A stretch of 64,000 nt of DNA. Source: an uncultured Bacteroides sp. (GTDB taxonomy: Bacteria > Bacteroidota > Bacteroidia > Bacteroidales > Bacteroidaceae). The translations under genes were made by a program, and so were the position numbers. This document shows positions 9,268 to 18,338 of the stretch, one piece after another (positions within the stretch are counted from its first letter, which is position 1; each line of letters begins with the position of its first letter). Location of the stretch: positions 18,020 through 82,019 of the forward strand of contig CALUJC010000008.1 in NCBI GenBank assembly GCA_944320865.1. The letters are read 5' to 3'. The notes beneath the pieces are model-generated. The model was not told the origin of the DNA. It ran no database searches and saw only the letters and a list, made by a program, of their open reading frames with translations.

Positions 9268-10590
9268 TTAAAATTCATTGAACCCGAGTTTATTAAGACG
9301 GCCTTTCCACACATCGTTCCCGGTACCAAAGCCTCCGAATACAACCCAAATGAAATCACGTTTATCGTTTGCATCTACTGTAGGGTCAATGGCCACGGAA
9401 TAATTCGTTTTCCCTGCAAATGCTTCCGGAAACAAGAATTTCTCTTCCGTTTTGAACCACGCGATACCATTCACCGATGTGTAAATAGCATCCATATTAC
9501 CACCCCACACATAGAAGTTACCGCCATAATAGGCTATAAACGGACGCTTCATCACCGGGCAAGCAGCCTCAGTCGTGGCATAATCTACCCACAACCTGCC
9601 GTCTTCCGTGCTCCAAGGCACCGTAGACTGCTGTCCGTCATACGGTTCGCCCACGACTACGGTTTTCACTATGCCATTGCCATTGGTAGAACGGGTGGCG
9701 TACAGGCCTTCCAGCGGAAAGTCTGACGGCACCTCCTGCAGCACGCCATCATTGTCCCATGCCATACCGTCGCAGGTATTGAAATAATATTTTCCATCCG
9801 TTTCTCCTTCCACAATGCCGGACAGCTTGCCTCCGGCTTCAGCTATCAGTGTCACGACACGATTGCCCAAACCCGGTACAACCTCCCAAACTTCCCCATC
9901 GGCCGAGCGATACACTTCACGGCTGCCGCTCACTACATAAAGGACACCGTCATAAGACACCAAAGTGCCCAAACGCACATCAGCAGGCAAACCGGAAACC
10001 ATGACAGGCGTCCAAGTACAAGGGTCGGCCTCAGCAGGTGTACGATACAAGGACTGATAGGAAGTATAAACCAATATATCACCCTTGAATGCCATGGCTT
10101 TCTGCTCACCCGAAACCACATCCCGGCTGAAAGGCGCCATATTCTTCCACACCAGCGAATCAGGGTCTTGCCTATGCACGCGCACCTGCAAAGTATATGT
10201 ACGGGTTGTGATGCCATCGGCAGCATACACCTTGAACTTCATGCCTTCCGAACCGCTCTTGTTCATGGCCGGCAACAGGTTCACCGAATCCTCCGCATTA
10301 AACAGCGTGTCGCCCGACATGACAGCCATTCCGGCCGTGGACAACGTGGTAATCAGCGTCTTGTCGATGATAGTATCCGCACTTACCGGCAGCGAGTCGC
10401 GGTTATAAATAAGGTTCCTTATCTGGTCTATTTCAAAATCATATTCTACGCCGTATATGGTGTCAATGCCGAAAGCCGTTATGGAAGCATTAGAGCTGAA
10501 CTCGGTCGTTTCATCCGTATTAAGACAGGAGCTCATAGCTATTGAAACCATAAGAATACTTAAGATTATCGATGGCGATTTTACTCTCAT
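9268..10590 (-). CDS. DUF6242-type lipoprotein
   Basis: 440 residues beginning with a lipoprotein signal (AMSSC, lipid Cys22), so probably tethered in the envelope. The N-terminal part (about 30-145) looks like a cadherin/Ig-like region (YTLQVRVHRQDPDSLVWKNM). The rest is made of repeated beta-propeller-like blades (SYDGVLYVVSGSREVYRSADGEVW, FIAYYGGNFYVWGGN). This layout matches Bacteroidota DUF6242; no function is established. It is the promoter-proximal gene of the uppS-bamA-skp run, with a -7 box at 10619-10626. Confidence 0.75.
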   Translation of the reverse strand: MRVKSPSIILSILMVSIAMSSCLNTDETTEFSSNASITAFGIDTIYGVEYDFEIDQIRNLIYNRDSLPVSADTIIDKTLITTLSTAGMAVMSGDTLFNAEDSVNLLPAMNKSGSEGMKFKVYAADGITTRTYTLQVRVHRQDPDSLVWKNMAPFSRDVVSGEQKAMAFKGDILVYTSYQSLYRTPAEADPCTWTPVMVSGLPADVRLGTLVSYDGVLYVVSGSREVYRSADGEVWEVVPGLGNRVVTLIAEAGGKLSGIVEGETDGKYYFNTCDGMAWDNDGVLQEVPSDFPLEGLYATRSTNGNGIVKTVVVGEPYDGQQSTVPWSTEDGRLWVDYATTEAACPVMKRPFIAYYGGNFYVWGGNMDAIYTSVNGIAWFKTEEKFLFPEAFAGKTNYSVAIDPTVDANDKRDFIWVVFGGFGTGNDVWKGRLNKLGFNEF

Positions 10591-10618
10591 TGTATACTGC
10601 TTATTATTTTACAAGTTG

Positions 10619-10626
10619 CAAAAATA
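10619..10626 (-). promoter_or_regulatory. Bacteroides -7 box (TATTTTTG) for the DUF6242-uppS-bamA run
   Basis: TATTTTTG on the minus strand, 29 bp before the ATG at 10590. No other box is seen up to bamA, so this may drive the whole run. Confidence 0.6.
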
Positions 10627-10754
10627 GGAACAATTTTCTCTATAAAACGCTTCTCAGGGAAGTTTTATATAAAATTATAGATAATATCCACTCTTTTCTC
10701 GACGAACAAGCCAAAGGAAAGAAGAACAAAGGATGGGAATAGCGGTTTTTACAC

Positions 10755-11831
10755 TCAATAATGCCGCACCTCATAATGCCGGAAATTGCGCCCGAACACA
10801 TACCGATGTTCACAGGGAAGATGTCCGTCTATCCGGGGAGCGGGCACCCCCGACCCCAACAAGGCAGGCGCCTCCTCCACCATCACCTCATCCCACAGTC
10901 CCGCATCAAGGAACGACTGGAGCAGGCGACTCCCCCCCTCCACCAGCAGCGATTGGAGTCCCCGTGCATGCAGTCCGGAAAGCACTTGCGGCAACACGTC
11001 GCGTGAAAAGTCGGCCGGCACATACTCCACACCGGGCACCGGCTCATGCCGGCACTCGGTAAACACCAGCGTCGGCACCGTTCCATCGAACAGGCGCAAT
11101 GTTTCCGGAAGCGCAAGCCGACGGTCGAGCACCACCCGCACCGGCGACTTCCCATACCAGCTGCGCACGGTAAGCGACGGATTGTCGAGCAAAGCCGTGC
11201 GCCTGCCCACCATGATGGCACTATGCTCGGCCCGCATCTTATGCACCAGCATGGCCGTCTCGGGGCTGGACAACACTACCGGACTGCCTTCCGTGCGGCA
11301 ACGGTCTATGTAGCCGTCGGCCGACTGTGCCCACTTCAACGTGACGTAAGGCCGCTGGCAGGTATGGAAAGTAAGGAACCTGCGTATCAGGTGCCTACAC
11401 TCCTTCTCCAGCACGCCCACCACCACCTCTCGCCCGGCTTCCCGCAGCTTTCGGATGCCCCTGCCGGCCACTTTGGCAAAAGGGTCCTGGCACCCGATGA
11501 CGATGCGCGGGATACCCACTTCCACCAGCATGTCGGCACAAGGCGGCGTCTTGCCGTAGTGCGCGCACGGCTCCAGACTGACATAAATGGTGGAACGTGC
11601 AAGCAATGCAGGGTCTTTGACACTACGGACGGCATTGACCTCGGCATGCCCCTCGCCGCAACGCACGTGGTAGCCCTCGCCAATGATACGCCCGTCGCAC
11701 ACGATAACCGCCCCCACCATAGGATTGGGCGCCGTGTTGCACAAGCCATTCCGCGCCAGCTCTATGCAGCGGCGCATGTATTTTTCGTCGTCAATTTCTC
11801 TGACTTTATTACCTATTTCACTCTCAACCAT
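10755..11831 (-). CDS. ribD: Bifunctional diaminohydroxyphosphoribosylaminopyrimidine deaminase / 5-amino-6-(5-phosphoribosylamino)uracil reductase
   Basis: Two consecutive steps of riboflavin synthesis in one 358-residue chain. The N-terminal cytidine-deaminase-like domain (about 15-155) has the zinc site HAE (62-64) and PCAHYGKTPPC (88-98); the C-terminal DHFR-like reductase domain starts near YVTLKWAQSADGYID. ATG at 11831 is used; a second Met sits at residue 19, just before the conserved helix RRCIELARNG, and could also be the start. It is alone on the minus strand, with a -7 box at 11913-11920 and an unrelated divergent prmC transcript. Confidence 0.95.
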   Translation of the reverse strand: MVESEIGNKVREIDDEKYMRRCIELARNGLCNTAPNPMVGAVIVCDGRIIGEGYHVRCGEGHAEVNAVRSVKDPALLARSTIYVSLEPCAHYGKTPPCADMLVEVGIPRIVIGCQDPFAKVAGRGIRKLREAGREVVVGVLEKECRHLIRRFLTFHTCQRPYVTLKWAQSADGYIDRCRTEGSPVVLSSPETAMLVHKMRAEHSAIMVGRRTALLDNPSLTVRSWYGKSPVRVVLDRRLALPETLRLFDGTVPTLVFTECRHEPVPGVEYVPADFSRDVLPQVLSGLHARGLQSLLVEGGSRLLQSFLDAGLWDEVMVEEAPALLGSGVPAPRIDGHLPCEHRYVFGRNFRHYEVRHY

Positions 11832-11912
11832 TCACTTTTCAGTTACATTTCTAAGCAGACAAGACTACTTCACTTCCGAAACAGCCCTTTCCGAAACAGC
11901 CGTTTCGCTACC

Positions 11913-11920
11913 GCAAAAGT
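11913..11920 (-). promoter_or_regulatory. Bacteroides -7 box (TACTTTTG) for ribD
   Basis: TACTTTTG on the minus strand, 82 bp before the ribD ATG. The leader contains a short hairpin CGAAAC-AGCC-GTTTCG (11891-11906). I see no FMN riboswitch pattern. Confidence 0.55.
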
Positions 11921-12250
11921 AGGGCAAGTTTACCGGATGGCAAAATATTCAGGCCTTTTTTCTGACCGCGCGCCACGGGCACCCAAATTCTTGGCAAAGG
12001 GGGTAGGCTGTTGCCCAAGAAAAATTCCTCAGCTGCGGATGACGCAGTTAGTACAGCCCCCCAAACGACAAGCCATACAAAAAGAAGATGTAAACATATT
12101 AAAATTTCCGCATTCTCTGCCTCAAAATCCATAAATGCTTACATGAAAAATTTCGATTATTTATTTTCCCTTACAAAAACAGCTTCCCGCATCACTCATA
12201 TCGTATTCAAAACCAATACATTGCCGCAACAAACACGCCCCAACCACATA

Positions 12251-12351
12251 CCACCTCCGACTCTCCTCCGATACAAGTCCGATACAAGTTCGATAATCCT
12301 TCGGCGTATAGGATCGGAGGTGGACCGTAGAAAATACGGACATGTACAGAA
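12251..12351. repeat. 11-bp-periodic inverted array element, copy D
   Basis: Left arm units end in TCCGATA at 11-bp spacing (ctcctccgata, caagtccgata, caagttcgata). The core GCGTATAGG follows, and then a right arm which on the minus strand reads cctccgatcc, tctacggtcca, tgtccgtattt. It lies in the 715-bp gene-free region 11832-12546 between divergent ribD and prmC. Apart from this element and the two promoter boxes I see nothing convincing there. Confidence 0.65.
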
Positions 12352-12515
12352 GGAGACAAGGGGATAACAGCCCCGGAAACAGACGTTTCTGTAAGCATTT
12401 CTTTCATCACATTAATCTCTATGAAGGGAATGCCACCTCAAAGCGTAAATGAAAGAGCTGCAGGAGGCATGCCACATTGCGACGCCCAAATGCAGCGTAA
12501 TTCAAAACATTTTTC

Positions 12516-12523
12516 TACTTTTG
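12516..12523 (+). promoter_or_regulatory. Bacteroides -7 box (TACTTTTG) for prmC-recX
   Basis: TACTTTTG followed by GCAGCCCG, 24 bp before the ATG at 12547. It rules out the much longer in-frame extension of prmC upstream of 12516. Confidence 0.65.
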
Positions 12524-12546
12524 CAGCCCGAAAACGTCGGCACCCG

Positions 12547-13380
12547 ATGCAAATCACCGCTTCCTACATACGCCAAGCCCTGCACGGCCACTACCCCCAA
12601 GGGGAAGCCGCCGCCCTGGCACGCATTGTGTATGGCGAGATGCTGGGCGGAAGCACGACGGACTACTATCTGGACAGGGATATCGACTTGACGGAGGCCG
12701 AAGCCAGGAGGCTGGAAGATATATTGGCACGACTGCGCGCCTACGAACCGATACAATACATACAGGGCTACGCGCACTTCCTGGGACGGGACTTCGAGGT
12801 GACGCCCGACGTGCTCATCCCGCGCCCCGAGACAGAAGAACTGGTAGAACTTATACTGGACGAAATGCCCCCCGCCCGCCATGCCCTGGACGTGGGCACG
12901 GGTAGCGGATGCATTGCCATCAGCTTGTCCAAAGCCTGGCACACCCGCGTGGAAGCCTGGGACGTGTCGGCCCCGGCGCTCGAAGTGGCGCGGCGCAACA
13001 GCCGCCGCCTGGAGGCCGAGGTGGACTTTGCCCTGCGCGACGTCTTGCAAGACACCCCCCTGCCCGGCCGGCCATACGACCTGATAGTGAGCAACCCGCC
13101 CTACGTGACGGAGGCCGAGAAGGCCGACATGGCTCCCGGCGTGCTGGAACGGGAACCGGCACTGGCTCTGTTTGTGCCCGACGACGACCCGCTGCGCTTC
13201 TACCGCGCCATTGCCCGGCTGGGACGCACAGCCCTTACACCCGGCGGCAGGCTGTATTTCGAGATAAACCGCGCCTTCGGGCAGGCCACGGCCCAAATGC
13301 TGGAACTGATGGGCTACAACCACGTCCGCCTACGAAAAGACTTATCCGGCAACGACCGATTTATTATAGCAGAAAAATGA
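12547..13380 (+). CDS. prmC: Peptide chain release factor N5-glutamine methyltransferase
   Basis: Methylates the GGQ glutamine of release factors RF1 and RF2 using S-adenosylmethionine. From the ATG at 12547 it is 277 residues: an N-terminal helical domain (1-75), the SAM-binding loop LDVGTGSGCIA (114-124) and the catalytic NPPY motif (183-186). The substrate-side loop IPRPETEELV (91-100) is also typical. The frame is open 42 codons further upstream, but that stretch overlaps the -7 box at 12516-12523. The stop overlaps the recX start (ATGA at 13377-13380), so the two are translationally coupled. Confidence 0.95.
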   Translation: MQITASYIRQALHGHYPQGEAAALARIVYGEMLGGSTTDYYLDRDIDLTEAEARRLEDILARLRAYEPIQYIQGYAHFLGRDFEVTPDVLIPRPETEELVELILDEMPPARHALDVGTGSGCIAISLSKAWHTRVEAWDVSAPALEVARRNSRRLEAEVDFALRDVLQDTPLPGRPYDLIVSNPPYVTEAEKADMAPGVLEREPALALFVPDDDPLRFYRAIARLGRTALTPGGRLYFEINRAFGQATAQMLELMGYNHVRLRKDLSGNDRFIIAEK

Positions 13381-13859
13381 CAGAAATGACTGAAACCGAA
13401 GCACTGAGCAAGTTGATGGCCTATTGTGCCAACGCTGAACATTGCCGTGCCGAACTAACCGAAAAAATGCAGCGCTGGGGACTGGCCTACGATGCCATGA
13501 ACCGTATAGCAGACCGCTTGGAAGACGAAAAATTCGTTGACGAGGAACGCTATTGCCGCGCCTTCATTAACGACAAATACAAGTTTGCCAAATGGGGGAA
13601 AGTAAAAATTGCCCAAGCACTTAAACTAAAAAAAATACCTCCCTACGTGTACAACCTCATGCTGAACAACATAGACGAGGAGGAATACTTGGGCATCCTG
13701 CGCAAACTGCTCGACGCCAAACGCAAAAGCGTGCGTGCCGCTACCCCCTACGAGCAAAACGGCAAGCTGGTACGCTTCGCACTGAGCCGGGGATTTGAAA
13801 TGAAAGACATCCGCCGCTGCATGGAGGTGCCCGAAGAAGAAAATGAATGGGAAGCATGA
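13377..13859 (+). CDS. recX: Regulatory protein RecX family
   Basis: 160 residues, starting MTEMTETEALSKLMAYC inside the prmC stop. The chain is made of three-helix tandem repeats typical of RecX (for example HCRAELTEKMQRWGL, DRLEDEKFVDEERYCRAFINDKY, KWGKVKIAQALKLKKIPP). RecX binds RecA filaments and usually inhibits them. The gene is far from any recA in this window; coupling to prmC is what the sequence shows. The C-terminal repeats end with LSRGFEMKDIRRCM. Confidence 0.88.
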   Translation: MTEMTETEALSKLMAYCANAEHCRAELTEKMQRWGLAYDAMNRIADRLEDEKFVDEERYCRAFINDKYKFAKWGKVKIAQALKLKKIPPYVYNLMLNNIDEEEYLGILRKLLDAKRKSVRAATPYEQNGKLVRFALSRGFEMKDIRRCMEVPEEENEWEA

Positions 13860-13899
13860 AAAACTTGGCCTTCCCTTTTCAAATGTCATTCCGAATCCC

Positions 13900-13907
13900 T
13901 ACCTTTG
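13900..13907 (+). promoter_or_regulatory. Bacteroides -7 box (TACCTTTG) for pyrE
   Basis: TACCTTTGC, 30 bp before the pyrE ATG and 41 bp after the recX stop. Confidence 0.65.
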
Positions 13908-13936
13908 CAAAGGAAATACAAAACAGTTAGTAGGCT

Positions 13937-14575
13937 ATGAAAACCTTAGAAAGATTGTTTGCAGAAAAATTACTGAAAATCAAAGCAATCAAGCTGCAAC
14001 CGGCAAACCCGTTCACTTGGGCATCGGGCTGGAAATCACCGTTCTATTGCGACAACCGCAAAACCCTTTCTTACCCTTCACTGCGCACGTTCGTGAAGAC
14101 GGAAATCACACGCCTGATTTTGGAGCGTTACCCACAAGTAGATGCCATAGCCGGCGTGGCCACAGGAGCCATCCCGCAAGGCGCACTGGTGGCCGATGCG
14201 CTGAACCTGCCCTTTGTATACGTACGTTCTACCCCGAAAGACCACGGGTTGGAAAACTTGATTGAAGGCGAACTGCGCCCGGGCATGAAGGTGGTAGTGG
14301 TGGAAGACCTCATCTCGACAGGCGGAAGCAGCCTGAAGGCCGTGGAAGCCATCCGCAGAGACGGTTGCGAGGTTATCGGCATGGTAGCCGCCTACACTTA
14401 CGGATTCCCCGTGGCCGAAGCCGCTTTCAAGGAAGCCAAAGTGCCCTTGGTGACGCTGACCAACTACGAAGCCGTATTGGACGTAGCCTTGCGCACCGGC
14501 TACATTGAGGAATCTGACATAGAGACACTGAACGAATGGCGTAAAGACCCTGCACATTGGGATGCCGGCAAATAA
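13937..14575 (+). CDS. pyrE: Orotate phosphoribosyltransferase
   Basis: Transfers phosphoribose from PRPP to orotate, making OMP in de novo pyrimidine synthesis. The 212 residues contain the substrate loop region NPFTWASGWKSPFYCDNRK, GVATGAIPQGA, and the PRPP-binding motif VVVVEDLISTGGSS (about 116-129). It has its own -7 box and probably drives the following SRPBCC gene (12 bp gap) and argH. Confidence 0.97.
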   Translation: MKTLERLFAEKLLKIKAIKLQPANPFTWASGWKSPFYCDNRKTLSYPSLRTFVKTEITRLILERYPQVDAIAGVATGAIPQGALVADALNLPFVYVRSTPKDHGLENLIEGELRPGMKVVVVEDLISTGGSSLKAVEAIRRDGCEVIGMVAAYTYGFPVAEAAFKEAKVPLVTLTNYEAVLDVALRTGYIEESDIETLNEWRKDPAHWDAGK

Positions 14576-14587
14576 CGCACTGACCCC

Positions 14588-14998
14588 ATGATGAAATTTG
14601 AAAGCAGCGTAAAGCAGGTGCAAGCCCCGCAAGAGACGGTCTATGCCAAACTGTCGGACTTGAACAACCTGGAGCGGATAAAAGACCGCATACCCGCCGA
14701 CAAAGTGAAGAACCTGAGCTTTGATGCCGAAAGCCTCAGCATAGACGTGGCGCCCGTAGGCCGGATAACGCTACGCATTGTGGAGAAAGAGCCTTGCACG
14801 TGCATCAAGTTCGGCACCGTGGTGTCGCCCCTCCCGTTCAACTTATGGATACAACTGCTGCCCGTAAGTGCGAACGAGTGCAAAATGAAGCTGACCATCG
14901 GCTTGGAACTGAACTCCTTCATGAAAGCCATGGTGCAAAAGCCCTTGCAAGACGGGGTGGAGCGTATGGCAACTGCCTTGGCGGCTATACCTTATTAA
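14588..14998 (+). CDS. SRPBCC-fold protein (START/polyketide-cyclase-like)
   Basis: 136 residues starting MMKFESSVKQVQAPQETVYA. The opening beta strand, the helix with VYAKLSDLNNLERIKDRIP and the long C-terminal amphipathic helix (FMKAMVQKPLQDGVERMATALA) are the SRPBCC helix-grip pattern, which forms a hydrophobic ligand cavity. The ligand is unknown. It lies between pyrE and argH on the same strand (12 and 31 bp gaps) and is probably cotranscribed; I see no functional link with either. Confidence 0.75.
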   Translation: MMKFESSVKQVQAPQETVYAKLSDLNNLERIKDRIPADKVKNLSFDAESLSIDVAPVGRITLRIVEKEPCTCIKFGTVVSPLPFNLWIQLLPVSANECKMKLTIGLELNSFMKAMVQKPLQDGVERMATALAAIPY

Positions 14999-15029
14999 TA
15001 ACCGGACCAACCTAAAAAAACTTATCACC

Positions 15030-16370
15030 GTGGCTCAGAAACTGTGGGAGAAATCCGTCCAGATAAACAAAGACATTGAACGCTTCACCGTGGGGCGCGA
15101 CCGCGAAATGGACCTCTACCTGGCCAAGTACGACGTGTTGGGCTCGATGGCACACATCACCATGCTGGAGACCATCGGCCTGCTCACTGCCGACGAATTG
15201 CAACAACTACTTGCCGAGTTGAAAGACATCTATGCCTTGGCCGAGCGGGGCGAGTTTGTCATTGAAGACGGGGTGGAGGACGTGCACTCGCAGGTGGAAC
15301 TGATGCTGACCCGTCGGTTGGGCGACGTAGGCAAGAAGATACACAGCGGACGCTCGCGCAACGACCAGGTGCTGCTCGACTTGAAGCTGTTCACCCGCGC
15401 CGAGATACGCGAAATAGCCGAGGCCACGGAACAACTTTTCCACGTACTCATCCGGCAGAGCGAGCACTACAAAGACGTGCTGATGCCCGGCTACACGCAT
15501 TTGCAGATAGCCATGCCTTCATCCTTCGGCCTATGGTTCGGGGCGTATGCCGAGAGCCTGGTAGACGATATGATGTTCCTACAGGCTGCCTACAAAATGT
15601 GCAACCGCAATCCACTGGGTTCGGCAGCAGGCTATGGTTCATCGTTCCCCTTGAATCGCACACTTACTACACGCTTGTTGGGATTTGACTCCCTGAATTA
15701 TAATGTGGTATATGCACAGATGGGACGGGGCAAAATGGAGCGCAATGTGGCCTTTGCCCTGGCCAGCATAGCAGGCACACTTTCCAAACTGGCATTCGAT
15801 GCCTGCCTGTTCAACAGCCAGAACTTCAACTTTGTGAAGTTGCCTGACGAGTGCACCACAGGGTCGAGCATCATGCCCCACAAGAAGAACCCCGACGTGT
15901 TTGAGCTGACACGCGCCAAGTGCAACAAGATACAATCGCTGCCCCAGCAGATTATGATGATAGCCAACAATCTGCCGTCGGGCTACTTCCGCGACTTGCA
16001 AATCATCAAGGAGGTTTTCCTCCCCGCCTTCCAGGAACTGAAAGACTGCCTGCAAATGGCCACCTACATCATGAACGAGATAAAGGTGAACGAGCATATT
16101 CTGGACGACGACCGCTACGCGCTTATCTTCAGCGTGGAGGAGGTGAACCGCCTGGCACGGGAGGGCATGCCTTTCCGCGACGCCTACAAGAAGGTGGGGC
16201 TGGACATTGAGGCAGGACGCTTCGTGCCCCGCAAAGAGGTGCATCACACCCACGAAGGCAGCATAGGCAACCTGTGCAACGACCAAATCTGCGCCCTGAT
16301 GCAGAAGGTAGTGGACGGCTTTGACTTCCGCACGATGGAGGAGGCGGAGAAGGCGTTATTGGGACGGTAA
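15030..16370 (+). CDS. argH: Argininosuccinate lyase
   Basis: Splits argininosuccinate into arginine and fumarate, the last step of arginine synthesis. 446 residues with the fumarase/aspartase-superfamily signature GSSIMPHKKN (278-287), the HSGRSRNDQV segment (around 110) and GYTHLQIAMP (around 155). The start is a GTG at 15030 giving M-AQKLWEKSV; no ATG fits the conserved N-terminus. It follows the SRPBCC gene by 31 bp. Confidence 0.96.
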   Translation: MAQKLWEKSVQINKDIERFTVGRDREMDLYLAKYDVLGSMAHITMLETIGLLTADELQQLLAELKDIYALAERGEFVIEDGVEDVHSQVELMLTRRLGDVGKKIHSGRSRNDQVLLDLKLFTRAEIREIAEATEQLFHVLIRQSEHYKDVLMPGYTHLQIAMPSSFGLWFGAYAESLVDDMMFLQAAYKMCNRNPLGSAAGYGSSFPLNRTLTTRLLGFDSLNYNVVYAQMGRGKMERNVAFALASIAGTLSKLAFDACLFNSQNFNFVKLPDECTTGSSIMPHKKNPDVFELTRAKCNKIQSLPQQIMMIANNLPSGYFRDLQIIKEVFLPAFQELKDCLQMATYIMNEIKVNEHILDDDRYALIFSVEEVNRLAREGMPFRDAYKKVGLDIEAGRFVPRKEVHHTHEGSIGNLCNDQICALMQKVVDGFDFRTMEEAEKALLGR

Positions 16371-16420
16371 GTTCTGACGGCAGGAAGCATCTTTCCGAAA
16401 CGACAAAGACACACAGCCAT

Positions 16421-17674
16421 ATGGACCAATATATAACAAACATCAAGGTCAATCGTTTGTACCATTTGCACGACTTCAACATACCTTGCGGACAGGCGGG
16501 AAGTCCTCACTTGCTCATCACCGGCAAAAATGGTAGCGGAAAGACGGTGCTGCTGAATGCCATTGCTTCATACCTGAATCTGATAAAAGAAGACAAAGAG
16601 ATGCAGTTTTCCCACTTTAGGGAATACCGCGAAAATTGGATAAAGCACCTCAACAGCGCTACCGATGAACAGGAAAGGCTAAGCGCAAAAAACAGGATTG
16701 AATATCTTGATAAAGAAATAAATGAACTATTTGGCCAGGTAGAATTGTCATTCAATGATACAGCCGAGCTAATTGAAACCTACCAGCAGGAACAATTTAT
16801 CATCACATTTTACGAAGCCGACCGCAGCAAAAGCAAAAACAACATTACAGAGCCGCAGAGCCCGACAAAGCCCCGATATAATATAAAAGGAGATGTCAAG
16901 CAAACTGCCACAGACCAATTTCTGAACTTCCTGGCAGACTTGAAGATTCAAGAAGCCTTGGCACGCAACGAACAGCAGACTGCCGATGCCGACAATATAC
17001 ACCGGTGGTTCATTGGCTTTGAACAGCTGTTGCGGCACATTTACCAGGACGAGCAACTGACGCTATCATTCGATTACCGCGACTACAGTTTCCGGATAAA
17101 TACAGAAGGCAAATCTTTCAAGTTTACCGAAACATCCGACGGCTTTTCTGCCGTGCTCGACATTGTAATCGACCTTATCTTAAAAATGCAACCGCAAGGC
17201 AGGTTGGCGCACAGCTATACTAAAAAAGGCATTGTCTTGATAGACGAGATAGAGACTCACCTGCACTTGGAACTGCAACGCATCATTATGCCGCTGCTGA
17301 CACAAATATTTCCCAATATTCAGTTCATCGTTACTACGCACTCGCCTTTTGTGCTCAACTCCATGAACAATGCCATTGCATTTGACTTGGAGCACCAAAA
17401 GATACTGGATGACTTGACCGATTATTCATACGATGCTTTAGCGGAAGGGTATTTCGGTGTCAGTACCGGCTCCAGCTACATGGACATGCAACTGGACAAA
17501 CTGCACCGACTGCTGGAGAAAGAAAGGCTGAGCGAAGCAGACAAACAAGCCATCAGACTGCTGACCAAAGATTTTGAGGAACTGCCCGAAGTGGCTTCAC
17601 CTAATATTGTGGGGGAATTCCTTCAACTGAAATGCCAGTATGCAGACAAGCTGAAAAACATTCTGGCAACATGA
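16421..17674 (+). CDS. AAA family ATPase (PtuA-like, candidate Septu defence ATPase)
   Basis: 417 residues of an ABC/SMC-type ATPase. Walker A is GKNGSGKT (35-42), Walker B is IVLIDEIETH (271-280) with the catalytic Glu directly after the Asp, and the H-loop is VTTHSP (304-309). Between them lies a helical insertion (about 55-125 and 150-215) in place of long coiled coils. No TOPRIM domain is visible, so it is not an OLD-type nuclease. The stop overlaps the start of the HNH gene (ATGA, 17671-17674). ATPase plus overlapping HNH is the layout of the Septu PtuA/PtuB pair and the Ec78 retron effector. Function is inferred from family and neighbour. Confidence 0.7.
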   Translation: MDQYITNIKVNRLYHLHDFNIPCGQAGSPHLLITGKNGSGKTVLLNAIASYLNLIKEDKEMQFSHFREYRENWIKHLNSATDEQERLSAKNRIEYLDKEINELFGQVELSFNDTAELIETYQQEQFIITFYEADRSKSKNNITEPQSPTKPRYNIKGDVKQTATDQFLNFLADLKIQEALARNEQQTADADNIHRWFIGFEQLLRHIYQDEQLTLSFDYRDYSFRINTEGKSFKFTETSDGFSAVLDIVIDLILKMQPQGRLAHSYTKKGIVLIDEIETHLHLELQRIIMPLLTQIFPNIQFIVTTHSPFVLNSMNNAIAFDLEHQKILDDLTDYSYDALAEGYFGVSTGSSYMDMQLDKLHRLLEKERLSEADKQAIRLLTKDFEELPEVASPNIVGEFLQLKCQYADKLKNILAT

Positions 17675-18312
17675 TAAGGGTATTTAAAAGGGAGGAAGAA
17701 CCGAAAACGCTGAATACTACAAAAGCGTATGACGGAGAAGACGTACAGGAGGCACTTGGAGAAGACCAACACGACAAGTGCTATCTGTGCGAACGTTTAT
17801 GCACTACCGATTACGTTATCGACCACTTCAAATGTCAAAAGAAACATCCGGAACTCATCAGGGAATGGTTGAACCTATTGTTCTCTTGCAGTTATTGCAA
17901 TGGGCGGAAATCGAGCACTTTCGACAACTTGGTCAACCCTATCACTTGCAATGTGGAAGAAGAAATCTGCCAGAAAATTGATTTCCGGAAAAATCGTGCC
18001 GTTTTCAGTTCAACAGAAGACGAGGCACATGCAAAAACTGTAGAATTGCTCGGACGTATCTACAACGGGGAGGATGGAAAACCCAGAACAGAAAGAGAAA
18101 AAATTTTCTTTGATGAAGTAGTCAGCGCCATCAACCAATTTCAGCGGACAGTGAACCAATATCTGGCACAACCGACACCCGATAATGAACAAGCTGTAAG
18201 AGACGGACTTAGGATAGAGCAGGAATTTTTGGGATTCAAATACTGGATTATACGTTCATCAAAAGTTTTAGAGGACGTTTTCCGTAACGACATCAGGTGG
18301 AATAAACGGTAA
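17671..18312 (+). CDS. HNH endonuclease (PtuB-like)
   Basis: 213 residues from the ATG at 17671, which overlaps the ATPase stop. A zinc-HNH core is visible: CYLC (Cys37/Cys40), the catalytic-type DH in VIDHFKCQ (Asp51-His52), then WLNLLFSCSYCNGRKS with Asn68, Cys73, Cys76 and Asn77. This is the pattern of PtuB-family nucleases that partner an SMC-like ATPase. The C-terminal half (110-213) is helical, of unknown role. No reverse transcriptase or msr/msd region is seen nearby, so a retron is not supported. Confidence 0.72.
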   Translation: MIRVFKREEEPKTLNTTKAYDGEDVQEALGEDQHDKCYLCERLCTTDYVIDHFKCQKKHPELIREWLNLLFSCSYCNGRKSSTFDNLVNPITCNVEEEICQKIDFRKNRAVFSSTEDEAHAKTVELLGRIYNGEDGKPRTEREKIFFDEVVSAINQFQRTVNQYLAQPTPDNEQAVRDGLRIEQEFLGFKYWIIRSSKVLEDVFRNDIRWNKR

Positions 18313-18338
18313 GGGACTATTTATTTAACGCTTTACAA

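Noticed and set aside
10733-11313. Long plus-strand frames opposite ribD.
   Set aside because: They run antisense through a clear RibD protein with all catalytic motifs; Pro/Arg-rich translations are typical of antisense frames in GC-rich genes.
11832-11912. FMN riboswitch before ribD.
   Set aside because: The leader is only about 80 bases, and the conserved RFN-element sequence blocks are not present.
11908-12132. A 74-codon minus-strand frame in the ribD-prmC gap as a gene.
   Set aside because: It overlaps the ribD promoter, has no family resemblance and biased composition typical of a chance frame.
12502-13323. A 273-codon minus-strand frame opposite prmC.
   Set aside because: It shadows the PrmC reading frame, whose motifs are intact; no family features in the antisense translation.
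16421-18312. Retron Ec78-type system (PtuA and PtuB as its effectors).
   Set aside because: No reverse transcriptase and no msr/msd-like RNA in the neighbouring sequence; argH lies upstream and a lipoprotein gene downstream.
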